Source: Enoplolaimus lenunculus (lineage: Eukaryota > Nematoda > Enoplea > Enoplida > Thoracostomopsidae). From it: a DNA stretch of 64,000 bases. Below the pieces are notes generated by a model. That model worked only from the letters and a program-made list of their open reading frames with translations. It did no database searches and had not been told where the DNA came from. The position numbers and the translations under genes were made by a program. Below are positions 38,861 through 50,419 of this stretch, one piece after another. The DNA is taken from contig JASANG010002025.1 in NCBI GenBank assembly GCA_030248215.1, forward strand, positions 1-64,000, in the 5' to 3' direction. Each line of letters opens with the position of its first letter. The first letter of the stretch is position 1.

Positions 38861-38865
38861 CCAAA

Positions 38866-41069
38866 AAAACGTTAGAAATTACAATAAAACGGTTCTGTGT
38901 ATGAACGTCAAAGAAATATGGTTAGAATTAGAAAACACTTCTTGCTTAACATATCGAGTTCAGTAATCCAGTGAGGAATTTTTTACTGCGAATTGTTTAG
39001 GTCCCTGGCATAACCTATATCAGTGTGTAAAACCGCAATTTGAAAACGACGAAACCTAAACAACGAACAAATCAAGTATAAACCAAAACCTAAGAAACGT
39101 TTCTTTTCAGTAAGCGGCAAGCTCAGGCGAATATTGATAACGTTGGCACGCATTTTATTTTGATATTACGAAATGCTGCAGTATCTTGAATGTTGACCAT
39201 CAAGCTACTCAATAGAGAGTAGTATGGTTTTAATGCATGTTATCTTTACAACTACGTGCACCCTTTATTGCGATACCATTAACTAGTTAAGCACGTGAGA
39301 CACAACTGCTGATTTGGTGTGAAATACGAGGATTGTCTCGTAAATAAAACTTTTGCCAATGGTATATCAATTAACAACAATATATTGGTAGCAATCTGTA
39401 TTATGTGCAAATATGAATAGATTTATATGTCAAAGAGCCAAATTATACTTCTGTTCTGGCACTACAAGCTAAAATATAAATTGCGATGAGCAATGGTTAG
39501 TCAGCCCTTTTTTAATTTAATACTTCATTTCTGTTTTCCGTGTTCGATATTGAAATTGCTGTTTATTTTTGGTGCATTTTGATCTGCTTATTTTTGGTAC
39601 GTGTTGGCCCATTGTCTCCCTAATCAGTGTCATATCTAGTATTATGCGTTAGAGTAAAACTTTCACGACAGGCGATATAGGTTTTAATTGTGCAGCAAAT
39701 ATTGGTGATCAACATCCTCATGCAGGGGCGTAGTCAGAGGCGAAACCAACGAGGACTGGACCACTCCAATAACGTTGGTTCCATTATTTCTGTTATAAGT
39801 AAGTGCTAGCTTAGACATATAAACTTAAAGCAAAGTTATATATTTATGTAGTTGACGTGGTTCTCATAAAACCAAAATCCTACCTACACACATGTCCTCG
39901 CATAGTTTTAGTAACCCGCGTATCAAGAACACCATTCGTCAGCATATTAGGCTGGGTTAGTGCTTGTCCAACCCTGAAGTTTAAGAATTGTACTCCTTAA
40001 TCATTTAAAGTGTGTAAAATCGCAGCAGGCATTAAGCACTTGTTGTTAAGCGACTCCTTTGTAACAGACTATGGACAGAATACATGTTTTTTGCAGCAAC
40101 TGAGGACAAACTAAAATCCCGGGATGCATAGAAACGATTTGTATGCCCCGTTTGTGTTCACGTAGTTGTACGCCCAATTTACCACCCTATTTGATATTTG
40201 AATCTAAAAGCCCCTAATCACGGTGTGAGCCTTGAGACAGGGTACAAAACTGTACAATAGCGTGCACTTGACCGCAAGCGTGTTAACACTGAAAGACAGC
40301 CGTCAAAGATGTAGATGACAACTATTTTCATAGAAGCTATGGAGCTAATATTATAAGCATTACCTACTGATCTATGGTCTAACTAACCCTTGTTTAAACT
40401 CTTTTACATGCTTCAAGCGAAACATATCACAATCTGTCCCTTCTAGGGGCACTTTTACCTAGTTTCTTTCTTTTACATGGGATACGGTGAGGTTTTATGC
40501 TAAGACTACTCCTAAGTGTACGCCTAAACCTAAACAAAATATAAGTCTAAAGCGTACACTTGCTCCATTGCAATCCACCAAAAAGCAGCCTGTTCTAACC
40601 TATAATGCATGGGAGGTTATTACAAACTATTACTGCCTTAGTTAGCAATTTCAGTAGAACAAACATCGCAGGGACACGTAATCTATTGCACGGTGTCATT
40701 AGCATCACACAATAATATCGACTAGCTATGGCAATTACATATTTGTAATACAATTTTTTCGAAAAATTACAAAAATCAAACTTTTAATAACAACTTAAAT
40801 GAGACGTTTAGCTGTCCAATTTGTGTATGGTGTCGAATCGGCTAATTAGGATATTCTATACGTAAGTTACCTCATTCCAGCTCTGTTTTCCTGCAGAGAA
40901 CATTCTGCAAAACTTTCAAAAAGCGTGCTTTCTTGATGCTTGAAACATATAATGTAAACACTAACGTGTTTCAATGATTAAATATGCAACTACTATCCGT
41001 AAAGTTTAATATAAAATATGCAACTACTATCAGTAAAGTTTAGAATTCCAAACAGTATTTCATATCTTA
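38866..41069. other. 2.2-kb stretch without a recognised gene
   Basis: Only a short hAT-like end (GCAGGGGCGTAGTCAGAG at 39,723) was noticed. AT-rich and otherwise unique. No coding exon supported on either strand. Confidence 0.5.
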
Positions 41070-41723
41070 TGCGGGGTTTACGTTCTAACCGCTTCAGCAG
41101 GGCCACGTTTTGTCCCATGTTGATTTGACATCGACATTAATTTTCGGGTCCCTATTACGCGTGAACAGGCAAAATTCGAATATCAGGTGACTGGCCTACA
41201 AACCATAGCGGTCAGATAATCAGAACATACATGGACTGGTATATCATATGACAATATAGGACAATCTAGAGAATATCATATGATACTGGAATTTTGTTGC
41301 AAATATAATACGACATTCAACAGGCAAGTTCAGAGTATCACATGATAGTCCGCTGCACTAACCAGGGAATATCGTGTGACACGTTATGTTGTTACCAAGA
41401 TAAAATAGGCGGTGCAATTTGTTTAAGTTTTTAATTCGTCCTGGGTTTTAAAATCACCGGCGATACCTCCCCAAACTGACTTGAACCCGAACTTTCTGCA
41501 GCATTTCTCCATGGATATTTTATAAGACATATATTATACAGTTTATTTAAAAATATGTAGCCAGAGTAAAGAGACGTACAATACATGACCGATACAGGAT
41601 GATAGCACGCAACAACGGGTTTTGAATACGATTTACGGTTTATAAGCGGGCAAAATGCTACCCAATAGTATGATAGGGACGAATCGTGTCCTAAGCTGCC
41701 CTGGTTATAACGTGAACCACGCA
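41070..41723. mobile_element. Full-length MITE-1 (654 bp)
   Basis: TTA at 41,067-41,069 and 41,724-41,726. Left TIR TGCGGGGTTTACGTTCTAAC, right TIR GGTTATAACGTGAACCACGCA. Internal words GACATCGACATTAATTTTCG and GTTTATAAGCGGGCAAAATG match other copies, though the palindromes are partly eroded. Confidence 0.9.
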
Positions 41724-41739
41724 TTATGCTGTATTGTAG

Positions 41740-41992
41740 AAAATTATATAATACTTCAAATCCATCGTGCTGACATATGATATCATATATATGGTGTTAA
41801 TTTGGATTATGATACTGTCGCGTGACACAGGTTGAGGTAATCTGTGTGCCGGTGCTTTGTATAGCAATATCAAATGATATTCGATTTTTGTCTTTCCGTA
41901 TCATATGATTGTAGCAGAAATTTGTGTTGATGTCGAATTTTACATGTGACAAAACGCGAGCCGACTACCCCCGTTATAAAGCGAATCCCGCA
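41740..41992. mobile_element. MITE-1b right half, next to a MITE-1
   Basis: ATGGTGTTAATTTGGATTAT, GTTGATGTCGAATTTTACAT and GTTATAAAGCGAATCCCGCA followed by TTA match 17,560-17,799. It abuts the preceding MITE-1 and so may be a tandem insertion at a TTA. Confidence 0.75.
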
Positions 41993-42019
41993 TTAGGCAT
42001 AGGCTTAGGCGCAAGCTTG

Positions 42020-42310
42020 CAAGCAGGTAAAAAACACGCCTCAAAGCTGTACCGGTTGTCATGACCGACCAAGCGAAAATATAGACTCGAAACTGTTCTA
42101 GCTGTTCCAGGCGTCCCAGAAAAACAGGCTGGACGCTGTCTCGGCAGACCCACGAAAACAAAAATCCAAACTTGTCCTAGCTGTCAGACCGAAAAATGAA
42201 AACGAAGACTTAAATCTGTCTCGGGTGTTTTCTACCGACACAGCGAAAACAGAAACTAGAAGCAGTCCGGATTTCCTAACTAAATCAGCGAAGTATAGGA
42301 TCGAAGCTAT
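42020..42310. repeat. Diverged 60-85-bp tandem repeat
   Basis: Units share AGCGAAAANAKARACTNRAA and CTGTCYNRGNTGT. Inverse relatives are at 32,260-32,510. Confidence 0.55.
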
Positions 42311-43496
42311 CCCTACTATTTATTTGAAACGAGGTGCCTACCGCTGTACTTCGGGCCATTGCAATCCGCGGATAAAATGAACGTCCTTTATAGCAATATT
42401 GGTCACTTCGGTTTTCGAATACCATATCTGAATATCAAAACATCTTATGCTTTTAAAGTATTAAAAAACAGTTTTGCAAGCTGCCATTCGTAGCGTAGAT
42501 CAATGTGTTAAAGTTGCGCTCATGCGTTTGGTTTGTTAAAATGTTAAGCAAATTGATGGTTTTTGCATAAAGCACCTTTAACAAGCAGCCACTGAAAAGG
42601 TCAGAGAGACGGGTTGTATATGGATGCATGAATCAGGTTTAATAACGGAAACCACCAAAAAAGAAGTCACCTAGTCTCACAACTCTGTTCACACTTTTTT
42701 TACATATGTATCAGCAGAAAACAGAATGGGTTGAACAAAGTTTAGCAATTGATTTCAACCAAATTTAGCTGATGCTCACACCAAATGTGGCTCAAAAGAT
42801 CAAGGGTGGAGCGTTTTTCTGTGAAACTGCAATACAGTAAGACCCAATGTTAACAATATTCATTAGGTTCTCCGTGCAATTCGTTTTTGTATATGCTAAA
42901 GTTATTGGAATATTGGAATACCTGTTTTTGATATGATCATAAAAAGAACTAAAATCTGATCCGTTAAAAACGGTGGGCGTTTTCTCTAGAGTTGAAATAT
43001 AAGCTCCATTTTTAGTGAGATACGCAGAAAATATTAAATTCTTAATAGCTATCCTAAAAACCGCAACAATTACGAGCTGACCGGATTTTAAAAGTTTCAG
43101 AAATTTGGAAAATTCTGATTAATGCAGAAGGCAGAGGCTAAAAACATAATCATCCACTACGGACTGGGACGCTAACATATGATTTGAGATTTACATACAT
43201 ATTTTATGTTTGTAATTATTTTCGTTTTTAGCACAGAACGTGACATTCAAAGCAGGACATCAGAAAATATTTTATTATAAATCTCATGTACGATTTGCTG
43301 TTATTAGAATATAATAGGTATTTTCACTTTGCGAAATGAACCTTTGAAAGTAATGCAAAAATAGCGAAATGGAACGAAGTACTTAAAAATTCTATAAGTA
43401 TAATTTTGTCCTAAAAGTGCCAGTATTTTTGAAACATCGATAGCTTGCAATTAACATTTATAGTTGCTCAAAAAATATATTTCGAAGTACTGATTA
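42311..43496. other. AT-rich spacer
   Basis: No repeat family or coding exon was recognised. Confidence 0.45.
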
Positions 43497-44234
43497 TGTC
43501 ACTCACACGTTACCATACGTGCACTCGGCACACAAAATGTCCCTCCCAAAAGAAATTTAATAGCTTGTCCGGCTTATGTTTTATTGAAACCCTTCATTTT
43601 CCAATAGTATCACCGCCATTCGCGGACATCATAGAGTTTAACGAAAACTCTATCCGGACAAAACTGTTTTGCAATGACACTGTCTAAGGACATTGAAATG
43701 TTTGAAAAACAGTGTAGTGGACAATATTTTTTTTATCATAGACGCATTAGGGACACTTTAGCCGGAAATTAAAATTTTGGCGGAAAATTCAAATTTATGC
43801 GGGAAAATTCCAATTTTGGTTGGAAATTCAAATTTTGGCGTGAAATTCAAATTTTGGCGGGAAAATTCAAATTTTGGCACGAAATCATCCGTTTGGCTGG
43901 AAAATTCAAATGTTGGCGGGAAATTTTGGCGGGCATGCAAAAAGCAACAAAATTACGCAGTAAATTAGTTACCTTAATTAGCGCTTTCCAGCGACACCTT
44001 TTAGACTGTAACGACAAAGTCCGACAATTCACGCAACTCTATATTTAATATTAATATAATGCGCAAACAGTATACAAAATGTCCGTCAATGCAATAAACT
44101 CTATGCGGACATTTTTTATTTAGAGATAAAATTTCCGCACACAGTTACGCAATAACATTATAGCTAGCCTTTTGAAAACAGTATAGTGGGATGATGGATG
44201 TGGCGAGTGCGCGTATGGTAACGTGTGAGCGACA
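43497..44234. mobile_element. Intact MITE-3 (738 bp)
   Basis: TIRs TGTCACTCACACGTTACCAT and, inverted, TGTCGCTCACACGTTACCAT extend to about 40 bp. TTA at 43,494-43,496 and 44,235-44,237 is the target duplication (PIF/Harbinger type). Order: core, minisatellite (43,765-43,935), end module. No transposase frame. Confidence 0.9.
43765..43935. repeat. E2F/CHR-like minisatellite, ~8 units
   Basis: Units of GGCGGGAAAATTCAAATTTT lie at the centre of the intact MITE-3. Confidence 0.9.
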
Positions 44235-44815
44235 TTATCGAAAATTACAGTACGCGACTATAACACAATCAACCACTGAATGGTTTTAATAACTCATATG
44301 GTGGAATGCTGCTTTTATAATTGTGCTTTTAAAAATCTGTGGATACTGTAGTTGACAGCTTTACATTATGCTTATTGCCCTCGACAGCAATTATTGAAAT
44401 AACTGTTAGGTATCGTTTAACATCATATTTAATATCAAACAAAACTATTAATTTATTTACGTATTGTTAAATAAAAACGGTAGGCAAAAGGCGTCAAACC
44501 TGAGCCAATATAAAAAACAGGCCAGTAACAGTAGTAAAAATACTTTCCTAACTTAATCCTAAGAGTAACGTCTAAACGAAAAGTATATGTCTTCAGCTTA
44601 AGCTTACTCTATGGCAGTCCCGCAGAAAAACGGTCCGTCCTCACATACATGGGCTCTAATATGTAACACATATATCACCAGCTTGCGATAGGCTTTGTAG
44701 CCTAAGAAAATATCCAGTGAACAGTAAGTTTAGAAATTTAGCTTATAATTTGACCATGAATTCATTTACTTGTGTGCAAGTTTTCAGATCAAGAAAACAT
44801 TAGTTGCGATATGTA

Positions 44816-45450
44816 TTATATACGGTACATATAGCGTTTTGGGAAAATGATCGCGTTTTACTCGCGAGCAAAAGGTTATCGCGTTTGACTCGCGAGCGAG
44901 AGATCCGAGATTCGATTCCCGGTGTGGCCATATGTTTCGGAAAATTTAAGGTGAAAACCATGTTTATTCGCAGCAATTCGAAGAAATGGTTCATTCCGCC
45001 TGCAGTTCTGACATGGAGGTCCCACCGAGATTGGCGCTGTAAATAGCAGGCCTATGAATTCGGAGAAGTTTGCATTCGCGGTCCGGGACGACCACCTCAC
45101 AAAGGGGGAATGTTGGCACACGTGTTGTAGCATATGTATGTGCATAGTGTGTGCAATGTAAAACACATAAATATACGGCACATATAGCGTTTTGAGAACA
45201 TGATAATATCGGCCGTGTGGTGTAATGGGTAGCGCGCTTGATTCGTCGGGCGAGAGGTTCGAGGTTCGATTCCCGGTGTGGCCATATGTTTCGGAGAACT
45301 AAAGGTGAAAACCATGTACAATCGCCGAATTTCGGACAAATTGGTCGTTCGGGCTGTAGTTCTGACATAGAGGTCCCACCGAAACTGGCGCTGTAAACAG
45401 CAGGCCCATGAATTCGAAGAAGTTTGAGTTCGCGGTCAGTGACGACCACC
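44816..45450 (+). mobile_element. Two tandem tRNA-derived SINE copies (period ~353 bp)
   Basis: Both copies share ACATATAGCGTTTTG, a tRNA-like head ending TTCGATTCCCGGTGTGGCCA, and a body with ATATGTTTCGGA, AAGGTGAAAACCATGT and TGGCGCTGTAAA. The heads end at 44,930 and 45,284. Open frames reading PGIEPRTSRP or HRESNLEPLAR across the head are typical artefacts of tRNA-derived SINEs. The head of copy 1 has lost its A box. The pair ends where MITE-1 begins at 45,454. Confidence 0.75.
45211..45284 (+). tRNA. tRNA-like head of SINE copy 2 (not a functional tRNA)
   Basis: GGCCGTG at the start can pair with TGTGGCC before the final A, but only with three wobble pairs. TGGTGTAATGGGTAGCGCG is a good A box and GGTTCGATTCC is a perfect B box. 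The anticodon arm closes only with an 8-base loop and the T stem is poor. It is therefore a Pol III promoter module, possibly from a tRNA-Arg-like ancestor, rather than a working tRNA gene. Confidence 0.6.
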
Positions 45451-45453
45451 TAA

Positions 45454-45839
45454 TGCGGAACCACGCTATAACCGGGGCAGGCGGGACACGGTTTGTCGCA
45501 TGTTGATTCGACGTCAACGTTAAAGTTCGAGCACTCATACCGGGGTTAACAGATAAAACTCGAATGTCATAAACATTTACTTACAAACCACCGCTCTATG
45601 TGTACAAGATACGGTATGTCAGGTGATATCAAGGGACATTTATGCGAATATCATGATATTCCAAAATTACAGCGAATATCATATGATATTCAGTGAGACA
45701 GTGTAATCTTCGGGCGCTAAATTAAATTAATGGAAAGTCGGATGGCAGAGGCACAGATATGTTTGAAGTGCCAAATACACGTCTGCAGATTCATTTTCGA
45801 CACAAAATAATTCAAAAAATTCAAATTTCAAATTCTAAT
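45454..45839. mobile_element. MITE-1 left part, truncated by a hAT-like element
   Basis: TGCGGAACCACGCTATAACC follows TAA. It runs through CGGTATGTCAGGTGATATCA and GCGAATATCATATGATATTC to AATTTCAAATTCTAATA, where the hAT sequence (AGAAACCTCTACGGCC) begins. Confidence 0.85.
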
Positions 45840-46550
45840 AGAGAAACCTCTACGGCCTTAAAAGTAACATGGGCCTGAGTTTCTGTAGAATTCGATATAC
45901 GACTTGGTTTCACACAGGTCTAGCTTTATCCGTAATTCAGTGCAACGCTAATTAACACTTCGTGTATCCGAGAATGATGATAGCAAGTTTACTGAGAACA
46001 GTATAATATGGACTACAGATGAACACCGGATATGTGGTTCGGATAGAAAAAATGTCTAAGGACCCCTAGGTTACAATTTGCCCCCACTCCCCACATAAAT
46101 TTTTTGTGATAAAATAATATGGTCATTCATTACCTTACAATTTGTCCTCTCATCATAATACTTTCGTTATAAAATAGGGTCCTACCTTATAATTTTCCCG
46201 CTAAGAAAATTTTTTTTGGAGAAAAATTGCGTTTCAAAATATTTACCATCCCGCGCATTTAGAAATTTCTGGAACCGCTGCTAACAGCGCGACACCAGTA
46301 TAAGTAAGATGGGCTGATGTTTGTACGACTAGAGGAAGTGTATTTCAATCTGGTTCTTTGTTCTTGGAACTAAAACGATTCAGGTATATATAGATCGAGG
46401 GAAGGGTTATATTCGATGGAATCTCTATTGCAGTGGTTTAAATAAGGCAAAGGACAAGCCAAATCAACTCAATTTTAAATTGTCAACGCAAGTATTTATT
46501 TAGTAGTCTGTCGCAATATTCTAAACTGAATACCCAGAACTATTGAGGTA

Positions 46551-49129
46551 CTGTAGTGACTAGTGAGTGACCCGAATAATGCGTCGTCCACAATTATTTG
46601 GGTACGGGGTGTGGAATTTCACATCGACCGTAGACGACTGCCGTCTACCGCATCTTCCTTAATTTTTCAACGGCAGCTGCCCTAGAATAAATTTTACAGC
46701 AACCGTCAATTCAAATTTAAAAATCGCATTCGCTTACATCTACTATTTTTCATTTGGAACCTTTAGACGGTTGCCCTTTTTGCTTATAACACCAACAACG
46801 ATTGCGGGTAGTTTAAAGCTAGGGCTTAGATGGTTGCTGGCATTCAGAAATATAGCAGTCTAGTTGCCATATCACTACTGCCACAATACGTTTTAAAAAA
46901 TAGATTTTTTAATTTTTTAATTTTTTTTACACAACCGTACCAAATGAACGGACCACACGGCGTGTTTTTTCGTATAGGGCTAGTATATATGTCTTGTGCT
47001 GCACTCGTGTTTGTTTTGTCAAAACGCAGGTGGCGGCCCTATAGCCAAAGCGACCCATGTATAATATAGGGCCGCAACATTCGTCACCGAAAGTACCGAA
47101 AGTCCGGCATCGGAATCACAAACCGTCGGAATCGAATGCAAATTTTGTCGGAATTTCTGCCGGAATCGGAATTCCGTTGGAACTCTGTGTTTATTACCAC
47201 GTTCTCTTCAATAAAACTTGAAACTAAATTTAAAAAAGTTTGTATATATTTCTACTTTAATAAGCCTATAAGCCATCATTGCAGTTACCCTACACTGTAA
47301 AAAATGGTGAGCTAAATTTTGCAATGTAGGGTTACACTTCCTCAAAAAACCTACCGAAACCTTAGGTCATTTGTCGGCCCTCGGTTGGCTATTCTGTTTC
47401 ACAACTCTCTACACTGCAATGTAACATTAACTTTATATATAGCCCCGATATAGGGCAGTCAGAAAGAATACTAGGTATTTGCATATTTTCAAAAATTTAA
47501 AGTTGGCGCTAAACACACAACCGGACGAATTGCGATTTCCGATTGTTGTATACCTACGCACCGCGCTATTAAATGTTTAATATTTCAATTTTTATTGTGT
47601 ATGTAGTTTGTTTTCTTTTGATTTTTTTGTTCTTGCATGCTTGTTGTAGCCAGCGTGACATGCTTGGAAATAGAGGGGCACAGGCTCGCAGCAAGCACAC
47701 CATTCTTGGGAGATAAACATTCAGAAATGGCGTACAAGAGTTAATTGTGACAAGCGAGGTTGAAAATATTATAAGGGGTTTCTGGCTACGGGCTCGTGTT
47801 GCAGAAAGCATGGTGCAACTCATGGAAAAAAACCAGAAATGGATGTCAAGTTTTTTTGGCGGAGCCGGAAGCGAAGCCAAACTGGACTATATATAGAGCA
47901 AAAAATCGTTCATAGCGTCCTTTTTATGAAATTGATTTGACAAAACTTTCAAAGTTACCCTAAAGTTAGAAATCAACTCGCTGGACGGCACAAACGAAAA
48001 GTTTCATTTTTACCAACAGCGAAACTTCGAACTTCGAAAGTCTCCGGCAAAATTTCTACAGACGGAGGTATGTCCCCTATTTCACACTCCCACTGCGTTT
48101 AAAATTCAACCAGAAACGTTTGTTGATTTTTGTCAGAACCAGACTTCGAAGCCGCAGCCGCAATATGATTTCATCGGTTCTTTGTGTGCCCTGATAAAAA
48201 GTGGGCAGTCAAGTTAGGATTTTACGCATGTTCATACAGCATAACTCTCATTATGACATACCTTATTTTACAGTTCTAAAAATTCTCTCAAAAGCTTTGA
48301 ACACATAAACATTAAGATTTCACAGCGTAAAAATTAGCTAGAATATTTCCAGTTTGCGAACCGTGAAGCCGTAGACGGTTGCCGTATTTGCTTAAATTCT
48401 CATTGTCAGCTGCGATATTTAATTTGCTAAGGGCAAGCGTCTAAGCTGTTTTTTTGAAAATTCTCATCGACAACTGCAGTACCTTCTATATTTTTAAAAA
48501 TACGCTTTAGACGATATCTCACATTTTGTTAGCACCATAAAGAACGATTGCCATTTTTCAAATTTACAGCAGTCGTAGACGATAGCTATTCGAAAAATAG
48601 CAATCGTTTATTGAAATTTTAAAAATTTCAAAATTTTTAAAAAAATAGTACAACTAACTGCCATCCGTTGTATAGTAGATGGCAACCGTCTACGGTCGAT
48701 GTGAAATTCCACACCCCGTACCCAAATAATTGTGGACGACGCATAAGAGGGGGACTGATACCCCCGGTTATTTAGTTACCGTCTGTTATTTATTTTTATC
48801 CCATTTTCCGCCACACTTCGTTACACATATATCCGGTATTGTAACTAACCCTTGAATTGAATGTTTATTTGCCTTGTATCAAAAGATTTAGCCATAATGT
48901 AAGGTTATTATTAGGAACGTACTTTGAAAACTTAAGTACGCTTCAAAGTTTTGAACTCACCTTTATTTGGTTCTGGAGTCATTTATGCGCTACAATTAGG
49001 AATAATTGACATTTATGGATTCTAATTAGGGTGTAGGGACTTTATGCGCTTACGGGCTCTGATTAGAGATACGGACTCCTATTGATTGGGACTCAAAATT
49101 GGTACCCCCTCTTATTCGGGTCAATACAG
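46551..49129. mobile_element. MITE-2 interrupted by the 2,164-bp element
   Basis: CTGTAGTGACTAGTGAGTGA after TA (46,549-46,550) opens it, and CTTATTCGGGTCAATACAG followed by TA closes it at 49,129. Without the insertion it is about 412 bp. Confidence 0.88.
46580..48743. mobile_element. PIF/Harbinger-like non-autonomous element, 57-bp perfect TIRs
   Basis: The inverted ends start TGCGTCGTCCACAATTATTT and are identical for 57 bp, then similar for another dozen. TAA at 46,577-46,579 and 48,744-48,746 is the target duplication. Subterminal copies of GTAGACGGTTGCC recur near both ends (46,644, 46,762, 48,371, 48,688). No transposase frame was found in the 2.1-kb interior. Perfect TIRs suggest recent movement. 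Confidence 0.88.
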
Positions 49130-49317
49130 TACTGGCATAATAAATACCGATTATGAGAATTGTATTTTTTATGCTCATACCAATTTGCTTGAGGGTCAGG
49201 GTACTTCCTTTAGAGCAACAAGTTAAAACAAGTGCTTAAGAAACGAAAATTGAGGTTCGGAAACTAAAAAAACACAAAATCCAGTTTCAGATATCCGAAA
49301 AATTATCCGATGCCCAT

Positions 49318-50419
49318 CAATAGTTAGGACTATCAGAGCTCCAAAATTTGAGTAGAGAGTAGATTCAATTCATTCATAGTTAATTAATCAACTCACCCGG
49401 AGTGAATTCAACTGAGAGTGAGAATCAACTTAGCTCAGAGTGAGTCAATGTTCACTGATATTAATTCAGAAATAACCAACTCGATGTTTGAATCGATTAA
49501 TCAACTCATTGGAATTTACAGTGTACGAGTTCTTTACTTTTGCTTTCCGGTCAATTGCTGTTTTGCGAAAAACTGTTTTCTAAAAATAACAAGCACCGAA
49601 CTGTTAAAAATCATTTGGGTGTGATTGGATATCTGTTTCCGATAAGAACCGTTGTTCGTTGTCGTTATAAAAATACAGAAATCTTGGTATTTTACGGCCA
49701 AAATTAATTTCGATTGAAGTATAACTTGTGAAAATCTTCCGTTAATTATATATTGTATTTGTTGTAAAAAAGTCAAAATGACGTAATTCATCCAAAATTT
49801 TAAAAAATTTAGATTAGAAAGCTCGGTGAATATTTATTATTTTGTTTCCTTATTATAACCATTTTTCATTTCTTTAGTTTTTCTATTTATTTACACCAAA
49901 GTATAACAGACGGTTAAAAATGGTAGTCAGACAACAACAAACTTTGCAAAAATCAGATGTAAATTAAAATTAGGTAACAAAATGATACGAAATTTGCTAA
50001 TTTTGACGATATAATTTGAAGAGTGTTGGCAAAAAATCGTTTTTAAGCTTTCTTGTTAAAATCTCGGCCACTAAAGTTTTCAAAATAAATTTCGATTTAT
50101 TTCTACACTTTGCAAATTTCTTGCTCGTGCGGCTTGGAAACATATTCTTTTTTCTATGGTCCTTTCGGCGCATTTTAACTTCTAGTATGACACCTTTACA
50201 AGACCCGTTTTCAAACCCCGCGGAAGACGGTTGAAAGCGATAACTGATAGTCGCCTTTACTTACTCGCGTATAGTTTTCAATTAAAAATTTAATAATTTC
50301 AAAAATAAGCATATAAAACACACAGAAACGTTTCAGATTGAACCCGCGATCTTGCAACTTTCCGTTTGATGCAATTTTAAAACTGAAATTGTACAGCTGC
50401 TTTCGGAACGCATACGTTA
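49318..50419. other. AT-rich spacer
   Basis: At 49,360-49,520 GAGTGAATTCAACT, GAATCAACTTAGCTC and GATTAATCAACTC form a loose GAGT...ACTC foldback. No gene recognised. Confidence 0.45.

Larger units (their letters stand above)
36699..38865. mobile_element. Expanded MITE-3: end module plus two tandem core-satellite units
   Basis: 36,699-36,990 is the inverse of the right half of the intact MITE-3 at 43,497-44,234 (GTGTGCGGAAATTTTATCTC, AATGTCCGCATAGAGTTCAT). It is followed by satellite (37,000-37,560), core (37,560-38,010), satellite (38,015-38,225), core again (38,229-38,693) and satellite (38,700-38,860). The two cores share long blocks such as GCAGTCTTGTC, GAAGGGTTTCGATACAACAT and GAGCGGACACAATTTTAGC. 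The period is about 675 bp. The far TIR is absent. Confidence 0.78.
45840..49317. mobile_element. Second hAT-like (ATATCCGG) copy with nested elements
   Basis: It is colinear with 7,565-9,035 at high identity (GCCTGAGTTTCTGTAGAATT, CAAGTATTTATTTAGTAGTC), including the MITE-2. It ends at TTATCCGATGCCCATCA near 49,315. The left end is missing. The length difference is explained by the 2,164-bp Harbinger-like element inside the MITE-2. Confidence 0.78.

Noticed and set aside
45211-45284. Functional tRNA gene
   Set aside because: Weak acceptor and T stems and an 8-base anticodon loop; it is the head of a repeated SINE.
44804-45538. Overlapping frames with PGIEPRTSRP and HRESNLEPLAR
   Set aside because: These peptides are well-known artefacts of tRNA-derived SINE heads.
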